64,000 nt of DNA from assembly GCA_023846275.1 (NCBI GenBank), contig CM043870.1, forward strand, positions 11,293,527 to 11,357,526, given 5' to 3'. This document shows positions 48,465-62,055 of this stretch, piece after piece; positions within the stretch are counted from its first letter, which is position 1; the number at the start of each line of letters is the position of its first letter. The position numbers and the translations under genes were made by a program. Origin of the DNA: Vanilla planifolia. Its lineage: Eukaryota > Streptophyta > Magnoliopsida > Asparagales > Orchidaceae. Below the pieces are notes generated by a model, which ran no database searches, was not told the DNA's origin, and saw only the letters and a list, made by a program, of their open reading frames with translations.

Positions 48465-51400
48465 GCAAAAACAAAATTTTAATTTTTCAAAAATTTCAAG
48501 TGTTTAGTAAGCAAAATGATAACATATATTGGTTATTATAATTTATTATGTAAGAACCAAGTCTATAACACATAACATAAACTACAAAAATCTAAATCCA
48601 ACATAAAAAGTTCCATTCTATCCAAAGTCTAACAATAATAATTCTAAGGATAAGTGGAATTAAAATTATGACATCACAAGATGATGATTGAGGAATAATT
48701 TACTTAGATACTGACATTGATGCCTCCATTCTAACTTCTATATCACTTACTAACTTGCTACAACTATAAATGATATAATGGGGGTAAGCTACATTTAATA
48801 GGAAATATTCAAGTCATGGTAATAAAATATGCATGTAGTATTATAATACTAGAGTAAAATCTTTAATTAATAAAGGAATCAAGAAAGTGTCATTACCTAC
48901 AAACCTAAGCCAATGCAAAAAGTATAACCAACTACTTTATGTTTAATTTAACAGGGCCTATCAATGAAAACATAATTAATCTATAGAATGCATAACGATC
49001 CAATAATAATTTGGCACTCTCTTCATGCCCATGAGTTCTTCGATGTAAGTCTGGCACTCTTATCTCATCACATAACTTGACATTCTCCTAAAGGAAAGTT
49101 TAGTCACACTAAGCCACCTCGTCAACATGCGGCACTCTAACAAGTGCTAGGGCAGATCCATAGTATCCGAAGATGTCTTATAATGCTATTTAGCCATCCT
49201 TGAATACTCTATAGAAGATATGATAGTTTACACACTAGGGCTCTACTAGTCACATAGAGCACCCAATGGGGTTTAAGGGCACTTATGTAATAAATGGCAC
49301 TCCACCACCATAAGCTTAGGTGCACCACATCTATAGTCCTCCCATAGTGTCATAAGAAATAAGGCATACAACCTCCACACTTAGTGCCTTAGCATATTGA
49401 TCTACCTAACTTTAGCTAAGGGGGTCCATTAATTATGGTCTACTATATTCTAGTCTATGTCATCATAAAATATATCTTCTTATGACATCAATATTTAGGT
49501 TTTATTAGAATTTATCTATGATGAACTAACCTTAGTTTATCATTTGAATGATCCTAAGATTTTTTTTTCAAAAGCTTAATCCATTAGCTGAGCCATCTAG
49601 GGTTTCCTTAGAATCATACTCTATAATATAGCCTACATAGGATTTATGCCAAACCCTAATAAGATTATCTAAGATTTTCTCAAAGATCTACTTAATTATC
49701 TAAAATAAGCCAGGGATTTTTCAAACTCTAATCAACCTATCTTTGGTTTCCTCAAAATTATACTCTATTGTCCAGGAAAACTTAGGGTTTTTATCAAACT
49801 CTAATATGCCTAAATAGGGTAATTCTCTCCTATTAAATGTTTTTGTCTTTCTTTTGTTCTTATTATTTTCTTAATTTAAGAGTCTCACTAGAGTCCATTA
49901 GCTTATTAAAGCTACAAATTTCATACTCAAGTTTTTAAATCGATAGCTGAAACCCTTTGTCATAGCCCTGTATTCTTTAACTTGTATCACTTGAGTTCTA
50001 CTAGTAACTCTCACCTGCATCACAAGTAAATTTGAGCCACTTTACCCTTCCCAAAGGCCTCTTGTGAGCCAAATGCACCTCTCAGCCATCATTTAGGGTG
50101 TCAATCTATGGCATAAGAGCTTGATTTAGGGTAACTCATGTTTTACTCATTAAACTAAGCTAGATTAGGAATCCTAGAGAACATTAGCCCCTTAGCTAAT
50201 CTTAGCACTTGGCCAAAAATGAGCTCTCTATCACAACAACCCCTCATCTAAGGTATAATTGAGGGCCTTATCAAATCACATATTTATCCAAAGTATGCTC
50301 AAGGTCTCACGAAGATCATGATGTCCTCAATCCAACCTTAATTTTTATAATTTTAGCTTCCTTGTGCAATAGCCATGGTTCTTAAGAAATATTTTATATA
50401 ATTACATGCTTAATTCCTAAATTATTCTTTCCATCCAAGGTCCATTCAAGTTATAATTTACTTCCAACCTTGACTAAGTTTACTTGGGTACTTGATGCTT
50501 ATCCAAGGTTCAAATTTTAAACCTTAGATATTTGAATTTCAAATCCAAGACATCTAAATTTTCAATCTAAGATATTCAAATTCAGTCCCAAGGCTTTTAA
50601 ATTTCAAATTTCAAATCCTAAGTATTCAAATTTCAAACTTTCGATTTTCTTATTTATACAAATTGGTCTTTATACTTAGCCTGTGTTAACTAAGCTATGT
50701 TAACCTAAATATTTTTGAATTCCTAAATCCTTCTTAACCAAATTATGTTCTCTTTTACTAAGATAAACTGAGACCTATATATGACATTAGCCTTCTTTTA
50801 GGGCTTAATTGAGACTTCTAAGCCCATTTTATAAGGAATTTGAGTGCTCTACCTAAACTTCACACTATCTAAAGACCCTTCCAAGGCCTCTTCATTCATC
50901 TTAAACCTATAGTTGAGCCCTTCTTCTTAGTTCCAAGGTTTAACTTGAGGCAAATAGCCCCGTTTGGCTACAAAATATATCACTAGGTGTGGTTTTTGAA
51001 GGAAATCTTACTTGTGATTCAAAGTACTCTCTTATGGCACAGATTTAAAATTATGCTTAAGTTAACATACTAGATCAATCTTTATTAGATTCTAAACCAA
51101 ACTTCATGGCTAAATTTATGTTGTTCCAAAGAAATATAAATAACATGCTTATCATAATAAGTGTAATCATAATAGAAGCATTTCCTTTCTATGCTCAACA
51201 AATGGTTTTGCCATCTTGTGAAGTTTGGTTTTAAATTCAAAAAAATATCATTGTAGGGATTCATACTTAGCATGTATTAAACCAAACATCAAAAAATAAT
51301 ATTTCGACAATTTATCATAGCAAATAATACAATAAGAACCAATACAACTATATCTTAAAGATCACCCTCTAAAGTGATCATAATTACAATTTTTGTTCTT

Positions 51401-52308
51401 AATAATCATTAAAAGATTACTTTAATCAAGTTTGAATTAAACTAAGGAAATCATCACAACATTTTAAGTCCAACTTTCAACCAGCATAATTTTAACATCA
51501 AAGGTAAATTTACTATATTTCCAAATAACATATTTGCAATCCTAAAATGATAAAATTAGATTATGCATTAATATATCTTGGAATTAGTATGATAAGATAT
51601 GATTGAGGTCACAAAATATCAAGTTTAGGTTTGCATAAATTTCATAGCAGGCAATCTAGTAAAGTACTTAATTTTGAGTCTTAAAATGTATCTAGATTTA
51701 AGTTCACGACATGAGTATCTACCTACTTTCTTAACTTAGTAGAGGTCTACACAAATTAGAAGTCTCTATTCTTCATGAACCAAGTTTGTAAATTCCCTCT
51801 TTCCTTCCTTGTTCTCAGCTAATCTTCCTTTCCTTCGATGGTTAGATCTCCTTAGGAAAGTCACGATTAGAAGTTGTGGTAAATCTCAGCTTAACCTTAA
51901 ATGGCTAACCAACCCTTCGTTAAATCTTATTAGGTCAATTAAGATAGATCTATGTTATTCTATCTTATCCTTTGTTATGTTTTCACATTTAATTTATCCT
52001 TTACTTTAGACAACACTTGATTCTATCTTTATGAGATCTCATGAATTCTTCAATATATATTTTGATTAGAAATATTCTAATTAAGCATTTAAATTTGAAA
52101 GGATAATTCCAAAGCTACCTTATCATATATTATAAGATATCTATAAGATAAAATCCAATTCCTTATCCTTTCCCATCATAATTCAAAATTCAAACTTCAC
52201 TTACATTCAAAATTTAAACACATTTAAATTGGAATTCCTTATTCAAAATTTAAAAGATGAACTAAGGAAAAGGTGCTAAATCAAGAAGTCCATACTTTGG
52301 GTGTAACA
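48465..52308 (-). mobile_element. 3' LTR region of the minus-strand Tekay-like element
   Basis: The minus strand reads TGTTACACCC from 52308, a typical start for a Tekay/Del LTR, directly after the polyprotein end. The LTR runs leftward. 49.0-49.4 kb holds repeated GGCACTC words, 49.6-49.8 kb repeated AGGGTTT blocks, and 51.78-51.83 kb a T/C-rich stretch. 49060-49110 matches the minus strand of the LTR remnant at 10.2 kb. The other LTR end was not found, so the length is uncertain and nested insertions are likely. Confidence 0.55.
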
Positions 52309-52309
52309 T

Positions 52310-55300
52310 TCTCCATACCTTAGTTTTGATTTTATCCTTAAAATGAAGAAAATACCTCTAACCACTTGTAGTGAACCTCAGCTTCCACCTCCCAAGTAGC
52401 CTTGATTATTCCAAACACCTTCCTCATGGGCAAGCTTTTATTTCTTAGTTATTTAATGCTAAATTCTTGAATATTGATTGGATGCTTTTGATAAGAAACA
52501 TTTAACTATAGTTGAAGATCTTCAAGCACTCCTTAAAGAATATGAAAAGGACTTGGGCATACTTTTTCAAATTTGATACATGAAATACATCATATGTCCT
52601 AGCTAGTGCCTTAGGAAAGTGAAAATGATATGCCATTTACCTAATATTTTTTATGATTTGATAAGATTCAATACCATGAGTATCAATTTAGAAGCTTTCT
52701 TAAGTTAGAGAAAACCTCACATTGGACTAATCTTTAGAAATACCTGATCTCTAACCTCAAAGCTTACCTATTTATGCTTATTATCAATGTATTTCTTCTA
52801 CTGGTTTTCACCATATGTGTTCTATCACACAACTTATGTATCTTCTCGTTAGTCTCTTTAATAATCTGGGGTCCAAATTCTGTCACCATCTCCCTTAACC
52901 CAACATGAAGGAGATCTATAATAGTTCCCATATAAAGCCATATATAGTACCATGCTAATGGGTAATTGATAGTTGTTATTATAAATAAACTCTATTAATA
53001 GTAATATATAAATCAAATTGATGAGTAAATTTGAATACTAAGCTTAAATAAATCCTTTAATGCTTGAATAGTTTTCTCTGATTGACCATTTGTTTAAATT
53101 TAGTTTCTCTATTTAAGATAATCACTTTAGGAACACCATATAGAGAAATTATTTGTAGCTCATAAAGCTCTATTAGACTTCCAATTAAGTTTGTCTTCTT
53201 CACAGCTAAAAATTGAGTTGGTTTAGTCAATTAGTCTATAAGAACCCAAATCATATCATAACCTTATCTAGTCTTGGTTAGTTTAGAAAACAAATCTATA
53301 GTAATATCATCTTATTTCCACTCTAGAATGGCTAATTTTTTTTAGTAAACTACCAAGTTGTGATGTTTGGCTTTAATTCTTTAGCAAATCAAACATCTCT
53401 AAACATAATAACTCATATCCTTTTTTAAACCTCTCCACAAGAAGATGGTTTTAATGTTTTTATATATTTTTTCTCTCACTAGATGCATTTCCATCCTACT
53501 ATCATGAGCTTCTCTTAACAATATATCTCTAAGCTTCTAGTGATGAGAGACACACCACCTACCATGATAGGTTAGAATTTTATTTATAATAGCAAAATCT
53601 TTATAATCCCCTTATTATAATTGGGTAAACACCTCTTAAAGCTAAGAAGGATCTCATTGAAGTGTCTTAAGTTCATCTAACAAATTAGTCTAGATGCTAA
53701 AAGAACTAAGTAAGCCATCAAAGCATGTATTTGTAACTTAGTTTGAGCTTTACGTATATAAAAAATGCCTTCTTTTTTAGATATCTCTACAAGCATAGAC
53801 ATAAGAATTGTGCCTCCACTCACGGTAGCATTATTAAGTTGATCTCATCCTCATAATATTTAATGTCCAAATTGTGTCTTTAGTGAACTTTAACAAACAT
53901 CACTATCTTAGATTGAGCTTGCTTTTGAAAAAGATATACTTAAGGGTTTTATGATCAGAGAATAGCTCAACCTTAGCCTTATACATTAAGTTTCACGAAT
54001 GTTGAACGCAAATACTCAAGTAAATGAGATAATACTCACATAATTGCCTAGTGCATAGGCTATAACCTGACCATTCTACATAAGAACTACTTTCAATGAA
54101 ATGTGTGATGCATTAAAATAAACTTTATAAGGCCTAACCTGCTCTTACAAGGTCAAAACTAAAGTTAAACTCAGTTTATTATTTAACTCAATAAAGCTTT
54201 GCTCACATTGGTCAAGTCAAGAATTGCTACACCTTCATAATTAATTGAGTAAGAGGTAATGTGATATTAGAGAAATTTGGCACAAATTTATGTTAATAGC
54301 TTACTATACCTAAGAAACTATGGATCTTGGTCACTTCATACAATCTTCTCCAATCAATAATGTCTTTGACCTTATTGGAACTAACAAATTCTCCCTCAAC
54401 ACTCATAGTATAACCAAGGAAGGCTACCTGATCAAGCCAAAAGAAGCACTTTGAGATTTTTGTATATAATTTCTTACTCTTAAGTAGCTCTAGCATTATT
54501 TAAAGATGCAATGCATGCTCCTCCCTACTTATGGAGTGCACTACAATGTCATCTATGAACACTATGATAAATCTATCTAAGAGGGGTTGAAAGATGTAGT
54601 TTATCAGGTACATGAACATGACAAATGCATTAGATAACCCAAAGGGCAAAACTATTAGCTAAAATACTTAGACGATGTGCTAAATGTTATTTTAGGGATA
54701 TCTTTTTCACAAACTTAGATTTTGTGATATTCTGATCAATTATCAATCTTGGAAAAAGTTGATTCACCTTGTGAGTGATCAAGTAGATATCAATCTATGA
54801 TAAGGGATATTGATTCTTAATTATTACCTTTTTCAACTCTAAAATATCTACACATATGCAAGCTACCACATTTCGTTTTGACAAAAAATGTAGGGTATCC
54901 TCAAGGAGAAACATCTGGCTTGACCAAGACTTTGCTCACCATATCTCACAATTGAATCTTTAGTTCTTTCAATTCGATTGAAGCCTTATGATATGGTTTC
55001 TTAACAATTCAAATAGCTCCTCACCCCAAATCAATAGGGAACTCAATATCACACTCTATGACAATCTTGGTTGTTCATCTAAGAAGATAATCCTTCATAA
55101 TGGGAATCTTATAGGATCAAGGGATAAGTCTATAGCCACAAAAGGTAGTTGATTCCAATCTTGAATAATAAAAATCATAGGTACTTGTTAGTTGATTCTA
55201 AAATAGACTATATCAATTGGGTTTATACCCTAATTCAAAACATCTTTTCTTAACATACAATTAGTAAGTAATATTAGGTCATCTAGTCCATGCTAATAAT

Positions 55301-55730
55301 AATGTCAAACTTAATAATAGGAACTTAGATGATCATTACCTTAAAACCTAACCAAGGATAACTAAATCTCTATGGAGTCTAAATGTGGTGGAGGTCTCAT
55401 TACAGAAGGTCACCAATAATGGTGATAGTAGCTAGCCCTTATCATCATCAATTTTCTTCCAAGAAATCTTTGAAATACAAGAATGTGAAGAACTAGAGTA
55501 AAAAAATGTTATAAATGTAATATTATAGAATGAGAACATATAATTAATTATATCAAAAGCCTCTAAAATTTACTATTAGGTAAGTTCATAAACTATTAGC
55601 TACCATCCTACCTATTTAGTGGTCAAAGTAGTCTTCTATCCATTAGGACAATCCTTCTTAATATGCCTTAGCTTTAAGTAGTTATAACAAACATTTTATT
55701 TAAACTTGCAAACTTCACTTTCTTCTTTTC
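52310..55730 (-). pseudogene. Ty3/gypsy Tekay/Del chromovirus gag-pol remnant (minus)
   Basis: The best-preserved gypsy polyprotein in the window, still broken by many stops and frame changes. In transcript order: zinc-knuckle relic near 55720-55630 (C.YN.LK.RHIKKDCPNG). Protease-side segment near 55350-55260 (KFDIIISMD). RT with [12 protein letters not shown] at about 54660-54610 and active site FIDD at 54559-54548. RNase H junction WRRLYEVTKIHSFLGIVSY at 54352-54296, then DHKTLKYIFFKSKLNLR near 53960-53910. Integrase with YV.RCLICQRIKA near 53415-53360, GYDMIWVLID near 53260, and YGVPKVIILNRETKF near 53140-53090. C-terminal region VFHVSNLKKYA near 52580, and a degenerate chromodomain-side tail ending in NVTP-like sequence at about 52310. 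Gag upstream of the knuckle is largely lost. Confidence 0.87.
54293..54496 (-). pseudogene. RT-RNase H junction fragment of the Tekay-like element
   Basis: A 67-codon open piece of the polyprotein. Residues 9-33 (KKLYTKISKCFFWLDQVAFL) and the end (DWRRLYEVTKIHSFLGIV) follow the Tekay/Del reverse transcriptase consensus closely. It begins only by chance at a Met and is not a separate gene. Confidence 0.88.
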
Positions 55731-55752
55731 CATAGCATCCATATCTTAAGCT

Positions 55753-56228
55753 CTAATCTCTATATTGCTCTATAGGCCACTCACTAATTAGTCGAGATGT
55801 AAATGATGTAATCTTTTTCTTATCTCTTTTTCCTCTTACTCTTGGGATTGTCAAATTTCTTTCTTTTCTTATTGGAATCCTAGTGAGTTTCCTTCTAGCA
55901 CTCTGCTTACTTAATTGACTTGGTAGGGACAAAATCATGATAACATGTAAATAAGTTTAGAACTAGGTGCTTTACAAAGAAGGCCTTGGTCCCAACATAA
56001 ATAGGAAAAATAATTTTTAGTACTCATCTTATTGACTCTAATCATGAAATAAATTAATCTAGATTTGTTATATATGTTTTGTAATTTGGTTAAATTTAAG
56101 TCATAATGAGATATACTTGATATATTGTGGAAATGGAATAATATGGTGAAGTGCTTGTGTGCATAGAGTATTACTAGTAAGTCAATATCATATACAGTCT
56201 TTAAATAAGCATTAGAAAAAAAATGCAA
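55753..56228 (-). other. residual gag-side sequence of the minus-strand gypsy element
   Basis: Two short minus-strand open frames lie here: a Lys/Arg-rich 61-codon frame at 55753-55938, which fits the basic region before a gag zinc knuckle, and an unrecognised 97-codon frame at 55935-56228. The main gag body is not readable and no 5' LTR or primer binding site for this element is seen before the copia LTR at 56331. The element is truncated. Confidence 0.4.
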
Positions 56229-56330
56229 ACTTTAAATATAATATACCTTGAAGTGTCTCATTCATTCTTCATGCCCTTGAGCTATTCAACAATCTTCACA
56301 AGATTTACTCAAGTAATAGTTCTTTTTTTA

Positions 56331-57275
56331 TGTTTTGATGATAACCAAATCTACTTGTCTAAATAATAAAATAAAAAGAAAATAAGATAAGAATATTATA
56401 TTACTAAGATAATGAAATTAAAATGTTTATTATCATAAAATACAAATATAGATATGGGGTCCATGTGGTTAATAAAGTGTGAAGAGAGGAGAAAGAAATG
56501 ATGAGAAAAAAGGAGATGTTTTTGGGTCTAGAAAGAGGAGTGAGAAATAACTAAAGGGGGAGGTGATAGGTAGAGACATGAGATTCACGTTTGGAGAGGA
56601 AGGTTGTTTGGTAGAGTAAGAGGAGAAAGTGTCAACTCAAAAGAGAGTGGCTATTAGGAAGAGAGAGAAATGTGGCCTAAATGAGAAAGTAATGTAGAAC
56701 ATGATAAGATAAACAAAAGCTAGGTTGGATTACACATGACATAATTCATTTGTTATGATTTTTCATCTTGGATTATTCATGGTTCGTGATAACACTTGGT
56801 TTCATTTATTACTTATAATGGATCATCATTATTTATAGGATATTGGTTCATCATGAAGACCTTCATAGATTCTCTTCTACGATGTATAAAATCTCTTTTA
56901 CTTATTCCTTAATAGAGTTTGCTAAAATAAGGGCTAAGCTATGAAATATTTTTATCTTTGATTTTACTTGAGATATATCTTTATCTTTCATGTCATTCTT
57001 CTAAAAATATGTTTTATGCATTAAAAATAGTTTGATTAAGATTTCTAGTTATGAGCATTTCTTTCCATTTTCATGGTTTTAAAGAACTCTACTATTTAAG
57101 GAGATTATGATATGAATAAAATTTTTAAAGTCATATGAATTATTATTATAGCTTGTAGCATCCCTTGGGGTCTCTTTGTGACCAATCAAACATTAAGAAC
57201 ATTGTTGGCCCCATTTTACCTTTTCTCTTTTCTCTCTTATGTCACCAGATTTTTGCTCTACATTACTCCGTATCA
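56331..57275 (+). mobile_element. copia-type 5' LTR (about 945 bp)
   Basis: Starts TGTTTTGATGATAACCAAA, a common beginning of plant copia LTRs, and ends in CA at 57274-57275, followed by a primer binding site. The middle carries a purine-rich, less AT-rich stretch (56.45-56.70 kb). The 3' partner LTR was not found in the window. Confidence 0.65.
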
Positions 57276-57277
57276 TT

Positions 57278-57290
57278 TGGTATCAAAGCT
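57278..57290 (+). promoter_or_regulatory. primer binding site of the copia element
   Basis: TGGTATCAAAGCT, two bases after the LTR terminal CA, one mismatch from the initiator-Met tRNA complement TGGTATCAGAGC. Confidence 0.8.
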
Positions 57291-57316
57291 TCATTCTTTA
57301 TTCATCAATATCATAA

Positions 57317-58000
57317 AATGGCCTTAATGGGTATTGGAGCATAGCCTTACTATGTTTCACCGACATCAATAATCTTCCTTGAGAAACACCCTCTATCTCA
57401 AAATCTTTGTTTTTAGATTTGATCATTGCCCAACTTCTTATGTAAATTAGGCTTGCTATTAACTACTCTAACAATCTTTGTTATTATTTTTTCTACACTT
57501 TCACTTGAGCCAACCAATAAGCATCCTCACCATTACTTGATGTTAAGGCTCTCCACCTCCTCCTATAACTAATTCTTTAGAAACAAGATAGGAATATTTC
57601 AATACAAATTAACTCTATCTCCACCATTCCAAACCAAACTAATGTTAAACACTTTCTCTATTTCGATCCGAAAAGCCTTGCTTGTCCTTCATGAAGATGC
57701 ATAACCTTTCCATCCATCTTGCCACCATGTCTTCTACACCAGTAATAACTAATTTATTAACATTGAGAATTATCATGTACTCCTTTTGAAAAAACCATTG
57801 CAACTATTACTAACTCTTAAAACCCTCAGCAACAAAAATCTACAATATCTTCCATGTTGGTTCTCATCATCAACTTTTGCAAAGCTCTCTAAGTTCTTTA
57901 TATTATCTCTAGTTTTCTTAACTTCTTCTTAGTTAATTGTCTCAATGACAAATGATAAGTTTATGTGATATTATATATTTATGATGAAAAAAATAGTGGA
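57317..58000 (+). pseudogene. probable start of a copia internal region (gag, unreadable)
   Basis: An ATG at 57317 lies at the usual distance from the primer binding site and opens MALMGIGA before a stop. Downstream translations give no clear gag motif. I call this a gag remnant on position alone. From about 58.0 kb the sequence becomes simple AT-rich DNA. Confidence 0.3.
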
Positions 58001-58720
58001 GTATAGTTTAAGAAATACATAAAAAATAAAAAAAGGAAAATTTGCATGCTTTGAGTCTAATTTTTTCATCACAATTATAGCCATTTTTTAAGAAAGCTTG
58101 ATGTAGGGTATAAATGTCATTGTTTTTGTATTTTTTAAAAACAATTGATATTTTTACAATCTAAATTGAATTGAATTTAAATGAAATTGGATAATTTTTC
58201 TATTTTAGTTCTTGCTTACATAAAGCATTTAAATTTAGTTGTAAATTGTAATATTTGATTTAATATTTTATTTTGTTCTTATTTTAAGATTATTTGGATT
58301 ATAATTTTTTTTTGGGATTAGAATGACTTTGTTAGCTTTGAATTTTAAATTTTATGGTCTTTTTGTTATATAAACAAGCGTTTGATGCTATATTTATGAT
58401 TTTGATTAATACATGAATATTGTGCATATGTACATGGTGTTTTTGAAAGCCATAAGTGGTGTACAACTTTTCTTTCTTTTGGAAGGAATAAATGACATTC
58501 TTTTTCTTTTATTTATTCCTTTCTCATTGTGCTTGCATCATCACTATGATTTTGAGGGAGAGGTCATGATAGGGTATGTCCTTAGGATGTGCAAGCACGT
58601 TGAATGTTAATAGGTTAGAGATATGACTAAAAGAAGAGATAGAGGAGTGTAGAGTGCAAGAGAGGAGTTGAAATTGGTAGCCAAAGCCTATAGTAAAAAG
58701 TCATTAAGGTGGGTAATACA
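58000..58720. other. AT-rich spacer
   Basis: No recognised feature. A 65-codon plus-strand frame at 58413-58610 has no known domain and is probably fortuitous. Confidence 0.4.
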
Positions 58721-61600
58721 TAATGTTAGATAAAACAATATGACAAATCTTAGGTAGGAGCAACATAACCCATACCCATCTAAAATCATAAAAGATAAAA
58801 TCTCTAGTGATATAGCTAATCATAGAGTTAGCCTCTCTCAAGGTGTGTGTGATCCTAATCTTTATGAAGCTATTGATGTCGATACTAACACTCTTAAATG
58901 GATCATCCCACTCAGCATAAGGGATCCCTACCTCCTTAAGGGATAAAATAAATTGAGAAGAATTAGAGGTGATCTAAGTCCCTAACGAGTGTAGGAAGTG
59001 AAGAGTCATGCACAAGAAGTAGAGTAACAAGTGCTAGCCTCATCAAAAGATGCCTTTTATAGTGATCCTTAATGATGAAGTCAATGATAGCTCTATCATC
59101 ACTCAGAATTACTACATCATAATTAACCTTAATCCATTATAGGGAGAGAGAACCAAAATGAAGCAGGTGACACAGTGGCTAAAAAAGCTTATCTAGTTTT
59201 TGAGTCTTGATCATGGAAAGAGTCTTTCCAACTAGCTAAATAATGGAACTGTAAAGAATGAGCTTAGTGTGAATCTGACAACTACAATTCTTCCAAATAA
59301 AGTGTGAAGTAAAGGATATAATAAAAACCTAATGAGAAATAAAAGAGCACCTATAAGAGTGCCACATTTGCGTTAACAACTGTGTTAAAGTAGAGAATTA
59401 ATCACAACATCATTTATATGGAATAATCACTTTTAAATGTGATGAATTATCTCACATGACCATAAGGCATTCTTAAGGTCCTTGCTATATAGTGACATCA
59501 TGAACAATTTGTCAAGAGACCCATTCCTTTAGTAGTCAATCTTACCTTAGTAAGAATGGCATTATGATATGCACACTAAATAAAAGCCTAGATCATTAAC
59601 TTGACTTTAGCCTCAATTCCTAGGCCCCCACCTCTTAACTCACCTCACCATCATCAATGCAATGATAATGCAACTTTGGAGAGCAAGTGTTGATACCTTT
59701 AGAAGAGTTCCAAACCAAAATATCTCCCCACTTAGGGGGCATAGAGAGAAAGAATAATATGCTCTGGGGCGAAGAAGCGAGATGTTGATAAACATCCTAC
59801 ACATGACTAGAATATAGAAACTTTGTTAGGTATTTGGGAATAGAGATATCCATTGCAATCATTGTAAGCCATTGCATTAGAGTGCTTGGACATAATCAGT
59901 TATCCTAAATAGTGAAGCAATTCTAACCATCATTAATACGTTGCATCGTGTTAGCGCAAGTGAAGTTGCTAGCCCAATAAAGAAGTATTCAAATGATGGA
60001 ATTGCCTTTATTATTTTAAAATAGAGAGGGATGCTTTCCATACCTAACATGAAGAGATGTTTTCCATGAAATGAGGTGATGGAGGCCAAACCTTTCCAAG
60101 TCCTTGGGCCTAGTGATAATGACCCAATTAATGAAGTGAATTTAATGTCAGTCATGTGATTCACACCATAAGAAGGCTCTAATAATTTGCTTAGTCTCAT
60201 GAATGATTTGCCTAGACAAAATAACATAAAAGTGGGTGAACATAGGAAGAACAAACATTACAGAGATAACCAACACAATTTGTTCCATTAATCATAGGTG
60301 TTGAGGGCCCCAAGGTATTGAGTAATAATTGATTGGGTAAGATGTGTGATGTCCAAACCCAAAAGCCATCTTTGACCCAAGTTAATGCCCAAGTATTTCA
60401 CTGTGGATGACTACCTCATCCTAAGCTTAGTTATGATCTATTATTTCCCATAGGGCCCATCTCCTTATTAAGCATGATCAAATGTTCGTCATGGTTAATC
60501 TAGGGACTTAAAGCTTGATAGAAAGAATGAAGAATCTTTTTGATAGATGTAATAAAGTCCTATATAGTGTGGCAATATATGCAGAAATCATCAACAAATA
60601 GCAAGTTAGTAATCCTAGGCACTGATAGATAGATACTAATACCTTTGACTATAGAAGTGAGTTGCATGTTATACATGATCAATGGTAGAAACATTGATGC
60701 AATGGTGAATAAGTATAAGAACAAGTGGAAACCTTATTGAAGCCCACATGTTGTAGTAATACAAGGAAGGATGGCATATTGAGGTCCACAAATACATGTA
60801 CTAACCTAAGAACACCAAATATTTGAAAACCCCAAGTGATAGAACATGAAGATGATGAAATCCTAGCTAATACTATCATAAGCCATAAAAACATCAAGCT
60901 TGAGGGACATGAGACCCTTACAAGATGAAGAAGTGGAAAGCCTATGATTCAACTCATGAACCATAAGGATTTTATTTGCAGATTGATCTGCCTTGAATGA
61001 ATGTAGCTTTTTCAAGGTTTATTAGGTAGGGAAGAACAACTTGTAGACATGTTATTAAGATCCTTACCATAATCTTGCAAATTGAGTTGCATAGGCTAAT
61101 TGGTTTGAGTTGGTTGATGGATTTGGTTCCTTTTAGGGAACTAACACTATAAGAGTATTCCTCTAATGTGTAGGAACTTGTGCATAAAAGAACACATGAT
61201 GTATTACCTCCCTAATGTTAGTCTAATAAATGCTCAATAACCTTTAATGAAGGAGCCTTTGATGCTACCATTACCTAGGGCCTAACTAGTCCACAGTAAT
61301 TGAATATCTAAGTGAATCTCATTATTTGAAGAGTATCTTGATCAACAAAAATAGTAGCCTTGGGATGGTGAAGTACTTGAGGGAGGACTTAAGGAGACCA
61401 ATCATCGATGGGTAAAACACTCTAGTAAGGCATCTTGAATGTCTATAACCATCACAATGGTTTTGTTTCACTCATTTAAGAGGAAGTCAATATGAATATC
61501 CCATTGGTAACTTATGATAGTAGTAATGACGAATGAGGCATTATGATCCCTATAATAACCAAGTATTGTTTGGCCCTCTACTACCACCAATAATTAAGTT
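58720..61600 (-). mobile_element. second L1-type LINE, minus strand, decayed
   Basis: Read on the minus strand, the ORF2 product has a finger/palm start near 61130-61000 (PISLCNSICKIM, then an AAFIQGRS-like motif). The palm core lies at 60910-60700 (LKLDVFMAYDSIS and FYHLGFSNIW). The active-site segment is at 60600-60587 (ITNLLFVDDF). The post-RT domain is at 60254-59877, with RPK..GGLG-like RTWKGLASI and VNHMTDIKF. RNase H lies near 59140-58800, ending ITHTLREANSMISYITRDF. The active-site motif FADD reads FVDD, keeping both Asp. Several stops make it inactive. Sequence differs from the LINE at 13.4 kb, so it is a separate L1 lineage. No tandem array follows its 3' end. Confidence 0.85.
59877..60254 (-). 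pseudogene. LINE post-RT (thumb side) fragment
   Basis: A 125-codon open stretch of the minus-strand LINE ORF2. The middle part (SLGPRTWKGLASITSFHGKH) corresponds to the plant L1 stretch normally built as PK..GGLG.R....N.A.LAKQ. It is followed by a segment with the spacing of the usual VL.AKYFP..SF and ..R.L...G. motifs. It is part of the LINE and not an independent gene. Confidence 0.8.
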
Positions 61601-62055
61601 TGGGTAGCACATTATGACAGTCTGCAATGAGTCTAAGTAGGTACCTATGACATTAAAATAATCTATTCAAGCTTTGGAATGCAATTTCTATCTCATCATT
61701 GTAGAATGAATCTTATTCCTTAGAGGTTGACTCAATTTCATCATAATGCTTTCTTATTTCTTATTCTTTGGGTATGTCTTCTTAAAATTTGACTCCGCTT
61801 TGTTTCTTTGTGCCATTTACACGTCATTAGTCATAAAATTATCTAATGGTGGTTTAGGGAGTTAGGGTAAGTTAATAAGTTTATTTTCAACTCCACTAAA
61901 AGCCTTTTAGAGAGGAAGAGGAAAAGCTCAAGTTTTTGGCTAGAGTAAGAAAGTTGGTATATGAAACATTTATATGAGTGAAATAATGGTGAGAAATTTA
62001 AGGTTGGATTTTTATTTTTTTGATAAACGGAAATTGATTCCATGAGAAAAGGTTT
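61600..62055. other. unassigned sequence between two LINEs
   Basis: May hold the 5' portion (endonuclease) of the LINE at 58.7-61.6 kb, but no motif was readable. A 66-codon minus-strand frame at 61843-62043 is not recognised. Confidence 0.3.

Noticed and set aside
60679..60897. 72-codon minus-strand frame as an independent gene
   Set aside because: It is a frame-shifted piece of the LINE reverse transcriptase palm; the true LINE reading is in a neighbouring frame.
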